A stretch of DNA of 64,000 nucleotides, from assembly GCA_947683625.1 (NCBI GenBank), contig CANTUR010000425.1:868001-932000 (forward strand). Direction: 5' to 3'. Every line of letters starts with the position of its first letter. Position 1 is the stretch's first letter. The stretch comes from Mallotus nudiflorus. Taxonomy: Eukaryota > Streptophyta > Magnoliopsida > Malpighiales > Euphorbiaceae. Both the position numbers and the translations under genes were made by a program. Of the stretch, positions 23,503 to 35,034 are shown piece by piece. The notes beneath the pieces were generated by a model, which was given only the letters and a program-made list of their open reading frames with translations, did no database searches and was not told where the DNA came from.

Positions 23503-23875
23503 TGATAACTAGTTTTCGGGACTCCTGGGCTGTACGTCCTGCAAAGCACTGAACAGAGGACAAGGTGAGAGGTGGGGGGAATCCCCACAAACACTCCGAT
23601 GCCTAAGTTAGAGAATAGAAAGCGGGTGGATGAAAGATAGCTTGAGTATGTGTGAATGAGATGAGATGTCCTCTAATGAGGGGTATATGGTGCTATATAT
23701 AGTGATGCTCAAACCTGGGAGGAATAGGAATCCTTGTGGGAGAGCGTTCCTATTTCAGTTAGGATTCCTTTTTGAGGTAGTTCCTTAGACAAATTTGTCT
23801 TCTCCTTTATCCATGTGTTCCTATTTAGGGAGGTGGAGGACCCCTAATTAAGTGGGAACATTCTAAATGGTATCA
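23503..23875 (-). repeat. Tat element 5' LTR
   Basis: This 373-bp LTR with TGATAACT...GGTATCA ends is close to the copy at 14,101, apart from a short indel near 23,775 and scattered substitutions. It is followed by the target duplication CTAAG. Confidence 0.92.
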
Positions 23876-23880
23876 CTAAG

Positions 23881-24045
23881 GAAGAAGTAAACAACAAGAT
23901 TCTAAGAATCCTACCTAAGAAGGATTGGGAATCTTGTGTTACTTCAATTGAGGAAGCTCAATACCTCTCCACCCTATCAACCGATGTGCTCATTGTTAAG
24001 CTCTTAACACATGAGCTCATTATCAAGTAAAGAGTTGAAGAACAA
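23881..24045 (+). pseudogene. gag: Copia gag, middle fragment
   Basis: This 165-bp remnant between the Tat element and a solo Tekay LTR continues the copia gag. One frame reads ILRILPKKDWESCVTSIEEA, a conserved segment of UBN2-type gag proteins. The AACAA at its end is duplicated after the LTR. Confidence 0.75.
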
Positions 24046-27000
24046 TGTCACGACCCAAAACAGGGGCCATGACCGGCGCTAGGGAACGGGAATTCTTTCA
24101 AATCCGGAACCCGTAGCAAGCCTAAAAAGAAATAAAATAAACATGCAATAGTAATAACAATATATAATGCAGCGGAAATAAAAATCATAAGTATCACAAT
24201 AATATTCCACCACAGGATTTAAATCAAATCCATATCTCATATATATAAACTCTTTTAATACAAATCCAGTTCAAATATAATACAACATCTCTTTAAATAT
24301 TTAATGACTACTGCAGTGTCTAGATAAAATAAATCCAAGACTCAGATAAGCAGTTTACATAAAGAAGTCGGGACGGAAGAAATTCGGCGTACAGACCTGC
24401 TACTGAGGTCTGAGGAAGATGACTCTCCTGAAAAATAGTCAACGGAGGGGAGTCAGACCTCACTGAGTGAATTACTATAATATATATACATGCATACTAC
24501 ATGACAATGCATACAATCAATAGTATATATCTAATATGTATATATACAGGCAAATACACACAGATGCAATAAAATCATTTTATATATATTTCATTGAAAA
24601 TCATCGTTTATGAAGGATCAAATAGAACCCTATGATATCGCAACCTCGAAAATAGTATTAGAGAACACTCTGGCTATACAGGCTCACTTATTCCAAATAT
24701 ATTCACTTATTCCATTTAGACAGTAGACTAGCCCCGAGACACTAAGTCAACCGAGCTCCAGCAGTCTAACTGTCAGTGTGATTGGCCCCGAGACACTTGG
24801 TCAACCGAGCTCCAGCAATCACACCCAAATCACATCACACATCAGATAATCATATCCAATCAATATCCATAAATGGTTAGTAATATAGCCTAAATGCTAT
24901 AAGTGCACCGGTATGTACTCGGTCCTAGTGCTGCCCACTAGGTAGCACGTTCTATTGATATCCTTCATTTTAAATATAAAGCATACATTCATAAAAGTAA
25001 ATGATGCATGAATTGAATAAAAATAGCAATATAAACCATATATATACTAAAAATATACCAAAAGTAAACCAGGTATATTTCGAGTATATATACGTCAAAT
25101 AAATCCAATACAATCGTAAAATAAACTAAATATATATTTAAAAACATTTTGAATATAAATGTCTAATAAAGCATGCATATAATTCAAAATATATAAAAAA
25201 TAAACTAAAAATAAACTTAAGTACTGATTAAATTATTTATGCGTATTTAATCAAAATAAAACATACATTTCTAAATCATGCACCCTAAAGCATATATATA
25301 TATAATAGTAACTCACACTTAGTGCGCTCCTCGAGATGGGTCCGACGGGCCTGGTCCACTAGGCCTCGGTCTCGGTGCAACTAAATAAACAATAAATAAT
25401 AGACATCATAATAAACCTAACGGAAAATCCTAGAAACTCGATCTAAAATATTAAACACAGAATTGAAATTAGGGTTCGACTGGACATCACGTTTTATGAG
25501 AATTCTACTAAAAATTCGACAAAACCTCCCCTGTAAAACGGACATCTCTCTACTCAAAGAGTAGAGCCGACCTTGCAAAGAAACACACTTCAAAAAACAG
25601 GCTCAACCACACATCCACAACCCCTCGGTCGAACTCCAAACTACAATCTACCGACCGGGGTCCACAATCACAGAATAATTTCAGAAATACCAAAAATACC
25701 CTTATATCACATAAATGCATTTTATAAATAGAAATTACTTAATTAGCCTTAAAACACAGTAAAAATCGATAAAAACTCATTTTATTAGTAAAATCGTATA
25801 TTATATATATAATTGAAAATAATTCACGAAAAATAGTTTTAATCAATTAAAAATACTAAATAATTTGTAGAAATCATTTTTATACCTTAAATAATTATTA
25901 AAACCAATTAAATTACATTTTTAGCCAATTTCATGTAAAATTACCAAAATACCCCTATATATATAAATATACTAAAATTCATTCAAAAATTCACCAAAAA
26001 TAGTATAATTATCCAAAATTAATTTTCTCAACATATTTATCAATAATATCAATAATTAAACTCAATTAACCAATTAAATTCAATTAAAAACATAATTAAC
26101 CTAATTTTCCCAAAATTACATAAACTTAAATAATTCAAAATAAATACTTAGAAATTCATAAAAATTCCAAATAAATTCCTATAATTCATTTCGACACCTA
26201 TATTTATCATAAAACACAATTTCATAATTTATTTAATTAATTTTCAAAAATTAGAAAATAATATTAAAATATTCAAAAATACCCAAAAATCAAAATAATC
26301 TCCAAAAATTCATACATGTAGATTAAGCTAAGGGGAACAATATTTGTGAAGGGATTTTTCATGAATCAATCAAATTTAAGTCCAAAAAATTCAAGAACCC
26401 TAATATGGCCGAAATCGAAAATTCAAAACCTAAGCAAATCAAGACCATTTAAGCTCAAAACGAAGCTAGAATCACACTCACCGGAGCTCAAGGAGAAGAA
26501 AGAGACTGGCGGTGTCAAAAATGGTGGCCGAAAACGTCATGATCAACGGTGAAGAGGAATTCGGCTTCTCCGGCCAAAACCGACCTCCAGACGCCGAAAA
26601 CGGTTGCTACAGGCGGCGAGGAAGGCTGGGGAAGGTGGTGGCACGCCGGACGGCACACTAACGGCAAGAAATTGGGACAGCAGCGACCGGACGGCGATGG
26701 GGAACAGATTCGGGGAAGAAGGAAGAAATTGGGGGTAATTTGGTAATTTTTCAAAAGTTTTGTTTTTTGACATATTATATGTGTATATATATACTTTATA
26801 CTATATAATAAAATAATATTAAATTACACACATTAAATATACACCACACACTTAATATTTAATATTTTAAAATTTAATAATAAATAAAAATAATTAAATA
26901 ACAATAAAACTAATAAATAAATAATAAAATATTAGGGTAATAAATTAAACCCTAATTAAATAAATATATACACACATAGGCTTTATTTAGTAATTTAATA

Positions 27001-27250
27001 ATATGTATGAGTTCATGCAAGTCCGTAAATCTATTTAAAATAATTAATAGTAAATTATTTACATAAAAATTTCCCCGAAAATAAAAGTCTCGGGAAAATT
27101 TTACGTAAAGGACTTTAAATAATACACAATAATTAAAATAGGTTTTAAATACACATCAACTCGTAAAAATATCATAATATATATACAAAAATTATTAATA
27201 CTGCATATCCCGATGCAGTATTAAAATATTTAAAAACACGGGATATTACA
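24046..27250 (-). mobile_element. Solo Tekay LTR (copy D), minus orientation
   Basis: The copy runs from TGTCACGACCC to CGGGATATTACA in plus-strand reading, 3,205 bp, flanked by AACAA on both sides (24,041-24,045 and 27,251-27,255). It lies inside copia gag. It has no internal region or primer-binding site. The donor-like CCGGTGAGTG lies at 26,481-26,474 and an acceptor-like site near 25,572. A GC-rich leader-like block covers about 26,480-26,740. It is one of the best kept copies in the window. Confidence 0.93.
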
Positions 27251-27255
27251 AACAA

Positions 27256-27609
27256 AAAGAGAAAGAAGAAAAGAAAAAGAGCATTGCTCTAAAAGCTCTT
27301 CAAGAAGATAGTGAAGAGGAAAGCATCAAAGATTCTAGTGATGAAGAAGGTGACATTGCCATACTCACTAGGAACTTCAAGAAGTTTTTAAGAAAGAAAA
27401 ACTTCTCAAGAACAAGGGACTTTAATAAGAAGTTCGAAGGAGATGGGGAGAAGAAAATAAAAGAGATTACTTGCTATGAATACAAGAAACCATGACACAT
27501 TAGAAGTGAATATTTCAAACTCAAATTTAAAAACAAGCGAGCAAAAGATAAGAAGAAGGCATTCAAAGCTACTTGGGATGATTCATCCGAATCCGAAGAG
27601 GAAGAGTAA
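27256..27609 (+). pseudogene. gag: Copia gag, C-terminal part with damaged zinc knuckle
   Basis: After the LTR the gag frame resumes with a Lys/Glu-rich stretch and then CYEYKKP*HIRSEY near 27,471-27,512. This is a CCHC knuckle in which both later cysteines and the glycine codon are altered and a TGA stop is present. An acidic Ser/Glu tail ends at TAA 27,607. Confidence 0.75.
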
Positions 27610-27636
27610 CAACAAGAAGTTATCAATATTTGCTTC

Positions 27637-28218
27637 ATGGCCATTGAAAATGAAAATGGGATGTGCTTGAAATCCATAAGAACAAAAATCAAGTGGTATC
27701 TTGATAGTGGATGTTCAAGGCACATGACAGGAGATAAAGAGCATTTCAACAAACTTGATGCTAAGGATGGAGGACACGTTACTTTCGAAGATAATGCAAA
27801 AGGAAAAATCATTGGCATTGGAGAAATAGGTAATCCTCAATATTTATCTATACATCATGTGTTATTTGTTGATCGTCTTAAACACAATCTGCTTAGTATA
27901 AGTCAATTATGTGGCATGGGAAATAAAGTAACTTTTTATCCTAAAAATTGCTTTGTTAGTAGTCTTGATGAAAATAAAATTATTTTTAATGGTGAAAGAG
28001 TAGACAATATTTATGTCATTGATTTGAATAAAATTGATAATAAAGACATAAAATGCTTAGTGTCTATCTCCCATGACACATGGACATGGCATAGAAGATT
28101 AGGACATGCAAATTTTGAGCTTTTGAACGATTTTTGTAAACATGAACTTGTAATTAGTTTACCTAAGCTTGAATTCATTAAAGATAAACCTTGTGATACT
28201 TATCAAAAGGGAAAATAA
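27637..28218 (+). pseudogene. pol: Copia protease and GAG-pre-integrase region
   Basis: This 193-codon open stretch contains WYLDSGCSRHMTGD, the DSG aspartic protease site of copia elements (about residues 22-35), and WTWHRRLGHANFELL, the His-rich start of integrase. A TAA at 28,216 ends it in the zinc-binding region (CDTYQKGK), so the polyprotein is broken here. Confidence 0.85.
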
Positions 28219-28248
28219 TCCAAGTCCTCATTTAAGCTAAAAAATGTA

Positions 28249-29196
28249 GTGTCCACCTCTAAGTCACTTGAATTTATACATATGGATTTATTTGGACCAA
28301 CTAGAGTTGCTAGTCTCAATGGAATGCACTATGCTTGTGTATTGGTTGATGACTACTCTAGATACACTTGGGTGTGTTTTCTTGCTCATAAGAATGATGC
28401 ATTTAAAGCATTTGAAAATTTTTCAAAAAGAGTTAAAAAAGAAAAAGGATTTTGTATTTCATCCATTAGAAGTGATCATGGAACTGAATTTGAAAATGAA
28501 TTTTTCAAAAACTATTGCAATGAAAATGGTATTTCTCATACATTTTCATCTCCTAGAACCCCTTAACAAAATGGGGTAGTTGAAAGAAAAAATAGAACTC
28601 TTGTGGAAATGGCTAGAACAATGCTTCATGAGTATAATTTGCCTTTATACTTTTAGGCGGAAGCCATTAACACATCTTGTTATATTTCAAACTAAGTTTT
28701 CAAAAGACCAATTTTAAATAAAACATCTTATGAGCTATAGAATAATAGAAAACCCAAAATCTCATATCTAAGAGTATTTGGATGTAAGTGCTTTATATTG
28801 AACACCAAGGATAATCTTGGAAAATTTGATTCCAAAGCCGATGAAGGAATTTTCCTAGGCTATTCCATCTTTAGCAAAGCATATAAGGTCTTTAATAAGA
28901 GAACTCTAGTAGTTGAAGATTCAATGCATGTGGTATTTGATGAATCAAACTCACTTAATCCTAGAAAGGATGTTTGTAGTGTTAATGATCTTATAGGTGA
29001 CAATGAGATTATGGAAACACAAGAAGAAAATGCTAGTAAGCCTTTGGAACTTAAAGATCTAGGTAAAAAGAAAAATGAGAAGACATCTCAACCTACCTTG
29101 AAGGATGAACTTCTAAAGGATTGGCAATTTAAGAAAGCTCACCCTCAAGATCTCATTATAGGTGACACTACAAAAGGGGTAACTACTAGATCTTAA
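28249..29196 (+). pseudogene. pol: Copia integrase core and C-terminus, decayed
   Basis: The core has HMDLFGPTRV and DDYSRYTWVCFL (first catalytic Asp region), SDHGTEFENEF (second Asp) and, after a TAA at 28,564, the QNGVVERKNRTL segment with the catalytic Glu. Further stops occur near 28,656 and 28,695. The C-terminal part (28,798-29,196) has the GIFLGYS-like motif of copia integrases and ends at TAA. Confidence 0.85.
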
Positions 29197-29259
29197 TTAA
29201 AATCTATTATTAATTTAGCCTTCATTTTTCAAATTGAACCTAAAAATATTGATGATGCT

Positions 29260-29971
29260 TTGTATGATAAATTTTGGGTCCTTGCTATACAAGAAGAGTT
29301 AAATCAATTTGAGAGAAACAAGGTTTGGACCTTGGTTCCTAGACCTAAACATCATCCTATTATAGGCACCAAATGGGTGTTTAGAAATAAGATGAATGAA
29401 CAAGGTGTCATAACTAGGAACAAAGCTAGACTAGTAGCTAAAGGATATAATCAAGAGGAAGACATTAATTATAATGAAACTTTTGCCCCCGTTGCAAGGT
29501 TAGAAGCTATTAGGATGCTACTTGCATTTGCATCATACATGGATTTTAAACTTTATCAAATGGATGTTAAAAGTTATTGAAGATGAGGTATATGTTGAAC
29601 AACCTCCGGGTTTTGAAAATTTTAACTCTCCAAATCATGTTTTTAAATTGTCAAAAGCATTGTATGAATTGAAACAAGCTCCAAGAGATTGGTATGAAAG
29701 ATTGAGTAACTTTTTACTAGTGAAAGGTTTCTTTAAAGGAAAGGTTGACACAACTCTTTTCATAAAGAAATCTAAGCATAATTTATTAATTGTTCAAATT
29801 TATGTTGATGATATTATTTTCGGTGCTACTGACCATTGCTTGTGTGAGGAATTTTCTAAGCTAATGCAAGGAGAATTTGAGATGAGTATGATGAGAGAAC
29901 TCAAGTTCTTTTTTTAAATTCAAATCAAGCAATGTAAAGATAAGATTTTCATTAATCAAACTAAATATGCA
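29260..29971 (+). pseudogene. pol: Copia reverse transcriptase, frameshifted
   Basis: The first part (29,260-29,580) holds IIGTKWVFRNKMNEQG and ARLVAKGYNQ. A frameshift within QMDVKS near 29,570 moves the rest to another frame. The second part (to 29,917) has YVEQPPGFE, ALYELKQAPRDWYERL and YVDDIIFGAT with the YVDD catalytic site. A TAA follows KFFF, where related elements read FFLGLQIKQ. The motif wording fits the SIRE/Maximus lineage. Confidence 0.88.
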
Positions 29972-30754
29972 ATGGACATTCTCAAGAAGTTTAGAACGGA
30001 TGGAGCTAAATTAAGCAAAACTCTAATGAGCACCACAACCAAACTCAACAAGGACGAGAATGGCAAACTAATTGATGAAAAGCAATTCAGAGGTATGATC
30101 GGATCCTTTCTTTATTTAACCACTTGTAGACTCGATATTATGTTTGCTACTTGCTTGTGTGCTAGATTTCAATCAAGTCCTAGAGAGTCTCATTTGAATG
30201 CTATTAAAAGAATTTTCAAATATCTTTATGGTACAATGCATTTAGGACTTTGGTATCCTAGGAGTTCTTCCTTTAACTTGATTAGTTATTCTAATCCTGA
30301 CTTTGTTGGTAGCTTACTAAATAGAAAAAACACTTCTAGAACTTGTCAAATTTTAGGAAATTGCTTAGTTTCTTAGTTTAGTAAGAAACAAGTTTCAGTT
30401 GCCTTGTCCACCGCTAAAGCAGAATATGTGGCGTCTAGTTGTTATTGCACCCAAGTTTTATGGCAAAAACAACAACTTTTGGACTATGACATTGATATTA
30501 ATCACATTCCAATTAAATGTGACAATACAAGTGCTATAAACCTTAGTAAAAATCCCATTCAACATTCTAGAACTAAGCATATTGACATTAAACATCATTT
30601 CTTGCGTGATCATGTGCAAAATGGTGATATTTTTCTTGATTTTGTTGATACTAATAATCAATTAGCAGACATCTTTACCAAACCTCTTTATGAGGAAAGA
30701 TTAAATTTTATTAAGCATGAACTTAGTATGATTGATGACTCAAGCTTTTCTTGA
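29972..30754 (+). pseudogene. pol: Copia reverse transcriptase C-terminus and RNase H, decayed
   Basis: Two open stretches are separated by one in-frame TAG at 30,374. The first includes MIGSFLYLTTCRLDIMFATC and a SPRESHLNAIKRIFKYL motif. The second includes STAKAEYVASSCYCTQVLW, NPIQHSRTKHIDIKHHFLRD and QLADIFTKPL, the standard end of copia RNase H. The final stop is at 30,752. Confidence 0.87.
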
Positions 30755-31894
30755 TCACTTGTTAAATTAATGAATTGATGTTTGGATTTTTATGTAATCA
30801 AGTGCTTTTAAAAAAATAAAAAATATTATTTTCAACGTCATGTATATATTTTGTTTTAAAAGTATTTTCTTTAGCAAATTTACTTCATATACATGATATA
30901 TTGTATTTCCCATTTGCATGATCTTTGTATTAATTTTTTTTTATTTGAATTTATTTCATAAAATTTTTTTATGCATATGTAAGTGTGGTAAGTTTTGTCC
31001 TTGTGATAAAAAACCTTGTTTTGCTTACTTTGTTTATATATGACATGAATTTTTTTTATGCATGATTATCAATTATGCTTATACCTGCAAAATTCATATT
31101 CATGTATAAATTCTTCTTGAGAATGGTTTTTATCTTTAAAAATGAAATGACTTTCATAAAGATTTTGAGTATCTTTGCTTTCATTGTTTTGGTTATTGAT
31201 CTTTTATTCCCTCTGGTATTATTAGCTTCCTTAGGTCTATTTCCCCTTATATCTCTCTCTTTTCTTTTTTTCTTTGACAAAGGGGGAGAAGAAGCTATGT
31301 GCTTAGGGGATAAATAATTGTGTTTGTATTTAAGATATGCTAAGTACCACATAATTATGTATGATTGATTGACTAGCTAAACTTTTTATAATCATGTGAT
31401 GTTTCAATATAGCATATGTATTATTTTGTGATGCATTATAGTAGCACTATATGCATATATGTTTGAAATTATTTTCTTCATGTTGTTTAACATTTTTTAA
31501 TGATCATGTTATCATCATTTGTTATGTTAGGTCATGTTCTTGTCCCTCATGCTATATTTTATGTTGTTTATATTTTTTTTTGTCAAGAAGGATAATAAAA
31601 TTTATTTATATTTCTTATCATGTCCAAAAAGGAGGAGAAATAAAGAAATATATTTTGTTAAAGGAATTGATTTGTTAAACCCTTATACATGCTATGATAA
31701 TTCATTTATATACTCTGATATATGATAAATATTGAAATTATGCATATGTTAAGGGGTAGCAAAATACTTTCTCATTTTGTATCTATTTAATTTGAAAGGG
31801 GGAGATATTTTAATTAGCATGCTTATACATGTTATTTATTTTTATCACACTCACACACATTATTTATTATCTTTTAAAATTGGTTGTTAAAGCC
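30755..31894 (+). other. Copia 3' untranslated region with repeated polypurine-like tracts
   Basis: About 1.1 kb of AT-rich sequence lies between pol and the 3' LTR without a credible ORF. AAGGGGGAGAAG (near 31,280), AAAAGGAGGAGA (near 31,625) and AAAGGGGGAGAT (near 31,795) repeat the core of the true polypurine tract at 31,896. Multiple tracts are a described signature of Sireviruses. Confidence 0.7.
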
Positions 31895-31895
31895 A

Positions 31896-31908
31896 AAAAG
31901 GGGGGAGA
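31896..31908 (+). other. Copia polypurine tract
   Basis: A run of A then G followed by AGA lies directly before the 3' LTR that starts TGTTGACC at 31,910. Confidence 0.8.
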
Positions 31909-31909
31909 T

Positions 31910-33206
31910 TGTTGACCATTTGCATGATCAAACTTTAAATTTTAGACTTTGACAAATAATTTTTATACTAATAATTTCAATTAAGTGTATAGGGAAATAT
32001 ATACCAAACATATACCAAGCATATACACTTTTGGATAAATAGTGACTTTTTAGGCAAATTGAACCTTTAAGATTCAAGAAGGCTTTGACATCTTTAGAGC
32101 TCTTAAATAAGAAAATGAGCTTCCTCGCATTTGAAGTAGGCATCTTGAGCTTTCTGAATTGGGCTTATTTGTCAAAATCCAAGTTCATTGGGTTATGAAA
32201 ATTTTGAGTTGAAATCCACATATACGTCTGTCATCTCAGACTGCACATCTCTTAGTATTTTGGACATATCTTAAGTTATAGAAGTCCAATTAAGGTGATT
32301 TAAAATGATATAAAAATATAAGTCAAATATCTACAACTTTTGTGAAGAAAATATGGGCAAATTAAAATTTCTTCAGGAGCAAATTACGGCTTCAACTTGT
32401 GTATAGTTGTTTGACCGTAGTCTGCATTACAAATTGCACAACCCTTAGTATTTTGGACATATCTTGAGCTATAGAAGTCTAATTTAGGTAATTCAAATTG
32501 ATATGGAAAGCTAATTCAAATATCTACAGCTTTTATGAAGAAAGTGCTGCAAATTCAAATGTCTTGAGGAGCCAATTAACGTTTCAATCCATGAATAGCT
32601 GTCTGATAACATCAGTCTCAATAATTCAAAATATAGACGTTGGAAACATCATTTGCACCTCCAACAGCTATATTTTTTAGTATAAATACCTCTAAAGCTG
32701 AATGAAAGTTAAGAAACTTGTTTATCATTCATTATTTCTTAAGTATTCATTGAGCTCTCAAATTCTCTTAAATAATTCTTTATTTGTATAAGTCTTGTGA
32801 GAGTTGGGTGTGTGTTAGAAATAAAATTTCTCTTCATCTTAAATCTTGGGTTAGATTAGAAGAGAAGTGAGATTTATTTCTAAAGGAATTGGTTTAAGTG
32901 TTGTCCATTAAAACACTTAGGTTTTGGTTTTTTAAGTGAGTTTTGAAAACTCATGTTGTAAGGTTATAAGAGTGAGCCATAAAACTCTTGTATAGTCTCA
33001 ATCTTGTGAATAAGATTGTGGGTGATTAAATCCTAACTTGGGTATAAGTTAGGTGGAGATGTAGAATTGTTGTTGAATCTGAACTCCTTAAATTTTTGTG
33101 TTCTTCATTCTTCATTCTCAACTTTTATTTAATTCTTGTAAAGAATTCTTTTAATTTCTCATTTTTATTTGATAGTCATATTCACCCCCCTCTAGGACTC
33201 TTTTCA
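31910..33206 (+). repeat. Copia 3' LTR
   Basis: This 1,297-bp LTR runs from TGTTGACCATTTGC to CTCTTTTCA and is followed by the target duplication GAAAT (33,207-33,211). It is uninterrupted and serves as reference for the split 5' LTR. A TATAAATAC box lies near 32,681. Confidence 0.92.
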
Positions 33207-33211
33207 GAAAT

Positions 33212-35034
33212 TATAATTTAACATGGCAATTAAAAAAATTTTATTGTTGAAAAAAATTAGCATTGGTTAATTTCAAAAATTTTATTGCCTTGACCAATTT
33301 AAATCAAAAAATGTGCATGAATAAAATCAAAAAGCAAAAAAAAGAAAAAAAAGTTATATACATCTAGCTTGAAGACAGAGGCATAAAAGGAAAAGAAAAA
33401 ATGACCAAAATGTCAACAGAAATGATATCGTTCTGGTGGTTGGATAGGGAAGCACAGGTAATTTTCTCAAAATTGCGTCATTTTCTTCTTTAGCTACAAC
33501 ACACTGTTTGCTGAAGAAAAAGTCAATGGCAATGACGTGATTTGATTGAAATTTAAGAACACCAAGAAACATCAAATGAAGAAAGAATCTGATAGCACAT
33601 TCCGTAATTATGTGCAAAATTGATAAGCATTTTTTTTTAACCTCAATTCAATTAACTGTTACATATCCATAATTAAATATGAAATTGATATCTTAATATT
33701 ATACTGTAGATGAACATAAAATTCAAAGTCACTTTGAGCTTTATATATATAAATAGATTGCTTATAAAAATTGGCACTTAATGCAAGTCACCCTTAAGCT
33801 TGTGGGTTTAATCTCATTTCAAATGCTTCCTATTTTTGGAATCAAATTTAGATTGAAATATGATAGTCCTTACTCCCTAATTAACAATAATATCTTCATA
33901 TCCACACAAGTTAGGATCATTTTGATGCTCATAATCAGATTTTGAACTCAAATTGCCCCCAACCCAACAACATTAGGGGAATGAAATAAAAAAGTCTCAA
34001 CTGAAAATTGATGCCCACAGTCCCATGAGCCATGTGGGATATTACAATGGACACAGCACATGACAGTCACTGGCTGAATGGAAATCCCAGAGGCCCTAGT
34101 GCAATGAAGCCACACCCTGGCTGGACCAACTATTTCAACCGTAGCAGTTGACAGTACATTGAAGGAAGCTTAAATAGTCCACTGCACACACCTAGTTTTT
34201 CACCAGCCTTTTCCTCTTTAAATCGCCATAATTACAAATGAAATTTTGCAGTCTGCAGTTACTGGTTCTTCTCCTTGTGGGTCTTATAATTTTTTTTTTT
34301 TTTATCAATGTTAGAATTACTTAATGAAAATTACTTTTACTTAAATGACATTTTGGATTCAAATTGTTAAATATGTAATCATATTAAATTAGTTATTAAA
34401 ATTTTTTTATCTCCCGTATGTCACTGTTCAAACTGAACAAAATAAGTTAAAATTTAATGATCTCTAAGTACTCACAAAAAAACTATAATCTCTTTAATGA
34501 TTTAAAAGGTGTTATAGCTATTTGCCTAAATATCTTAAGCAATTTTAGCATATTTTTCTCATAGAATAATTTGGTGTCTAACTTGATGAACATTAAATAT
34601 ACTGAATAAATTTCTTATGGTGAAAAAGAGAACTGAAACCATGCATAAAAAGCTGATAAGAAAAGAATAAAAAGCTGATACTTAACACTTGAAAAGTGGA
34701 CAGGGAATTCATAGCATTGGCAACAAGGAGCAAACAAATTACAATTCACCAAAATACCACAAACCTGAACTTAATTAATTTACTTTACTTAACAGATGAG
34801 AAGAGAGAATGAACAATTCCCTCTGTACTTTTTCTAATCAGTTAGTAATATGTCATACTTCAGACATGGTTACTGATGCTAAATTACAAACAAAACCACA
34901 TAAATTCAACATGTAACCAGATGTCAGGAATCAGCACTTGATGAACAACCCTCCATGAGTCACTTGCAAAGCAACTGATCCATGTAGTCAAAAAGTAGAT
35001 GATTGAGCTGTCTGCTGCCTGCTTTCATCCTGCT
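33212..35034. other. Intergenic sequence, no gene seen
   Basis: AT-rich single-copy-looking sequence lies between the copia element and the ROP gene. Its right part probably includes the ROP 3' untranslated region. I see no coding segment, repeat terminus or RNA gene. Confidence 0.5.

Larger units (their letters stand above)
14101..23875 (-). mobile_element. Tat-lineage Ty3/gypsy retrotransposon, minus orientation
   Basis: The element has LTRs of 368 and 373 bp with TGATAAC...GGTATCA ends and the target duplication CTAAG (14,096-14,100 and 23,876-23,880). On the minus strand the order is primer-binding site, gag, protease, reverse transcriptase, RNase H with a second archaeal-type RNase H domain, and integrase. 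A long 3' untranslated region holds an antisense gene and a tandem array, followed by the polypurine tract and 3' LTR. The VDYTNLN and CPKDSYPLP motifs, the extra RNase H and the long 3' region place it in the Tat lineage (Ogre/Retand relatives). All frames are broken, but the LTRs are similar, so it is younger than the copia host. Confidence 0.92.
5805..33206 (+). mobile_element. Ty1/copia element of Sirevirus (SIRE/Maximus) type, split by nested insertions
   Basis: Two related LTRs of about 1.3 kb begin TGTTGACC and end CTCTTTTCA. They flank a gag-pol region in copia order: gag, protease, integrase, reverse transcriptase, RNase H. The target duplication GAAAT is present at 5,800-5,804 and 33,207-33,211. 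Inside lie a solo Tekay LTR (itself holding another), a Tat element and a third Tekay LTR. Without them and their duplications the element is about 7.9 kb. The reading frames carry many stops and frameshifts and the LTRs differ by roughly a tenth by eye, so it is old and immobile. The Sirevirus assignment rests on the pol motifs and on repeated AAGGGGGAGA-like tracts before the 3' LTR. Confidence 0.9.

Noticed and set aside
26346..26773. Open frames in the GC-rich block of LTR copy D, and equivalents at 6,984-7,278, 11,689-11,937, 47,030-47,396 and 58,047-58,367
   Set aside because: Frames and lengths differ among copies, no family is recognisable, and GC-rich sequence lacks stop codons by chance. 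The block is better explained as a transcribed leader.
33354..33617. 87-codon frame on the minus strand next to the copia element
   Set aside because: It is low-complexity, Leu/Phe-rich, without family features or flanking gene signals.
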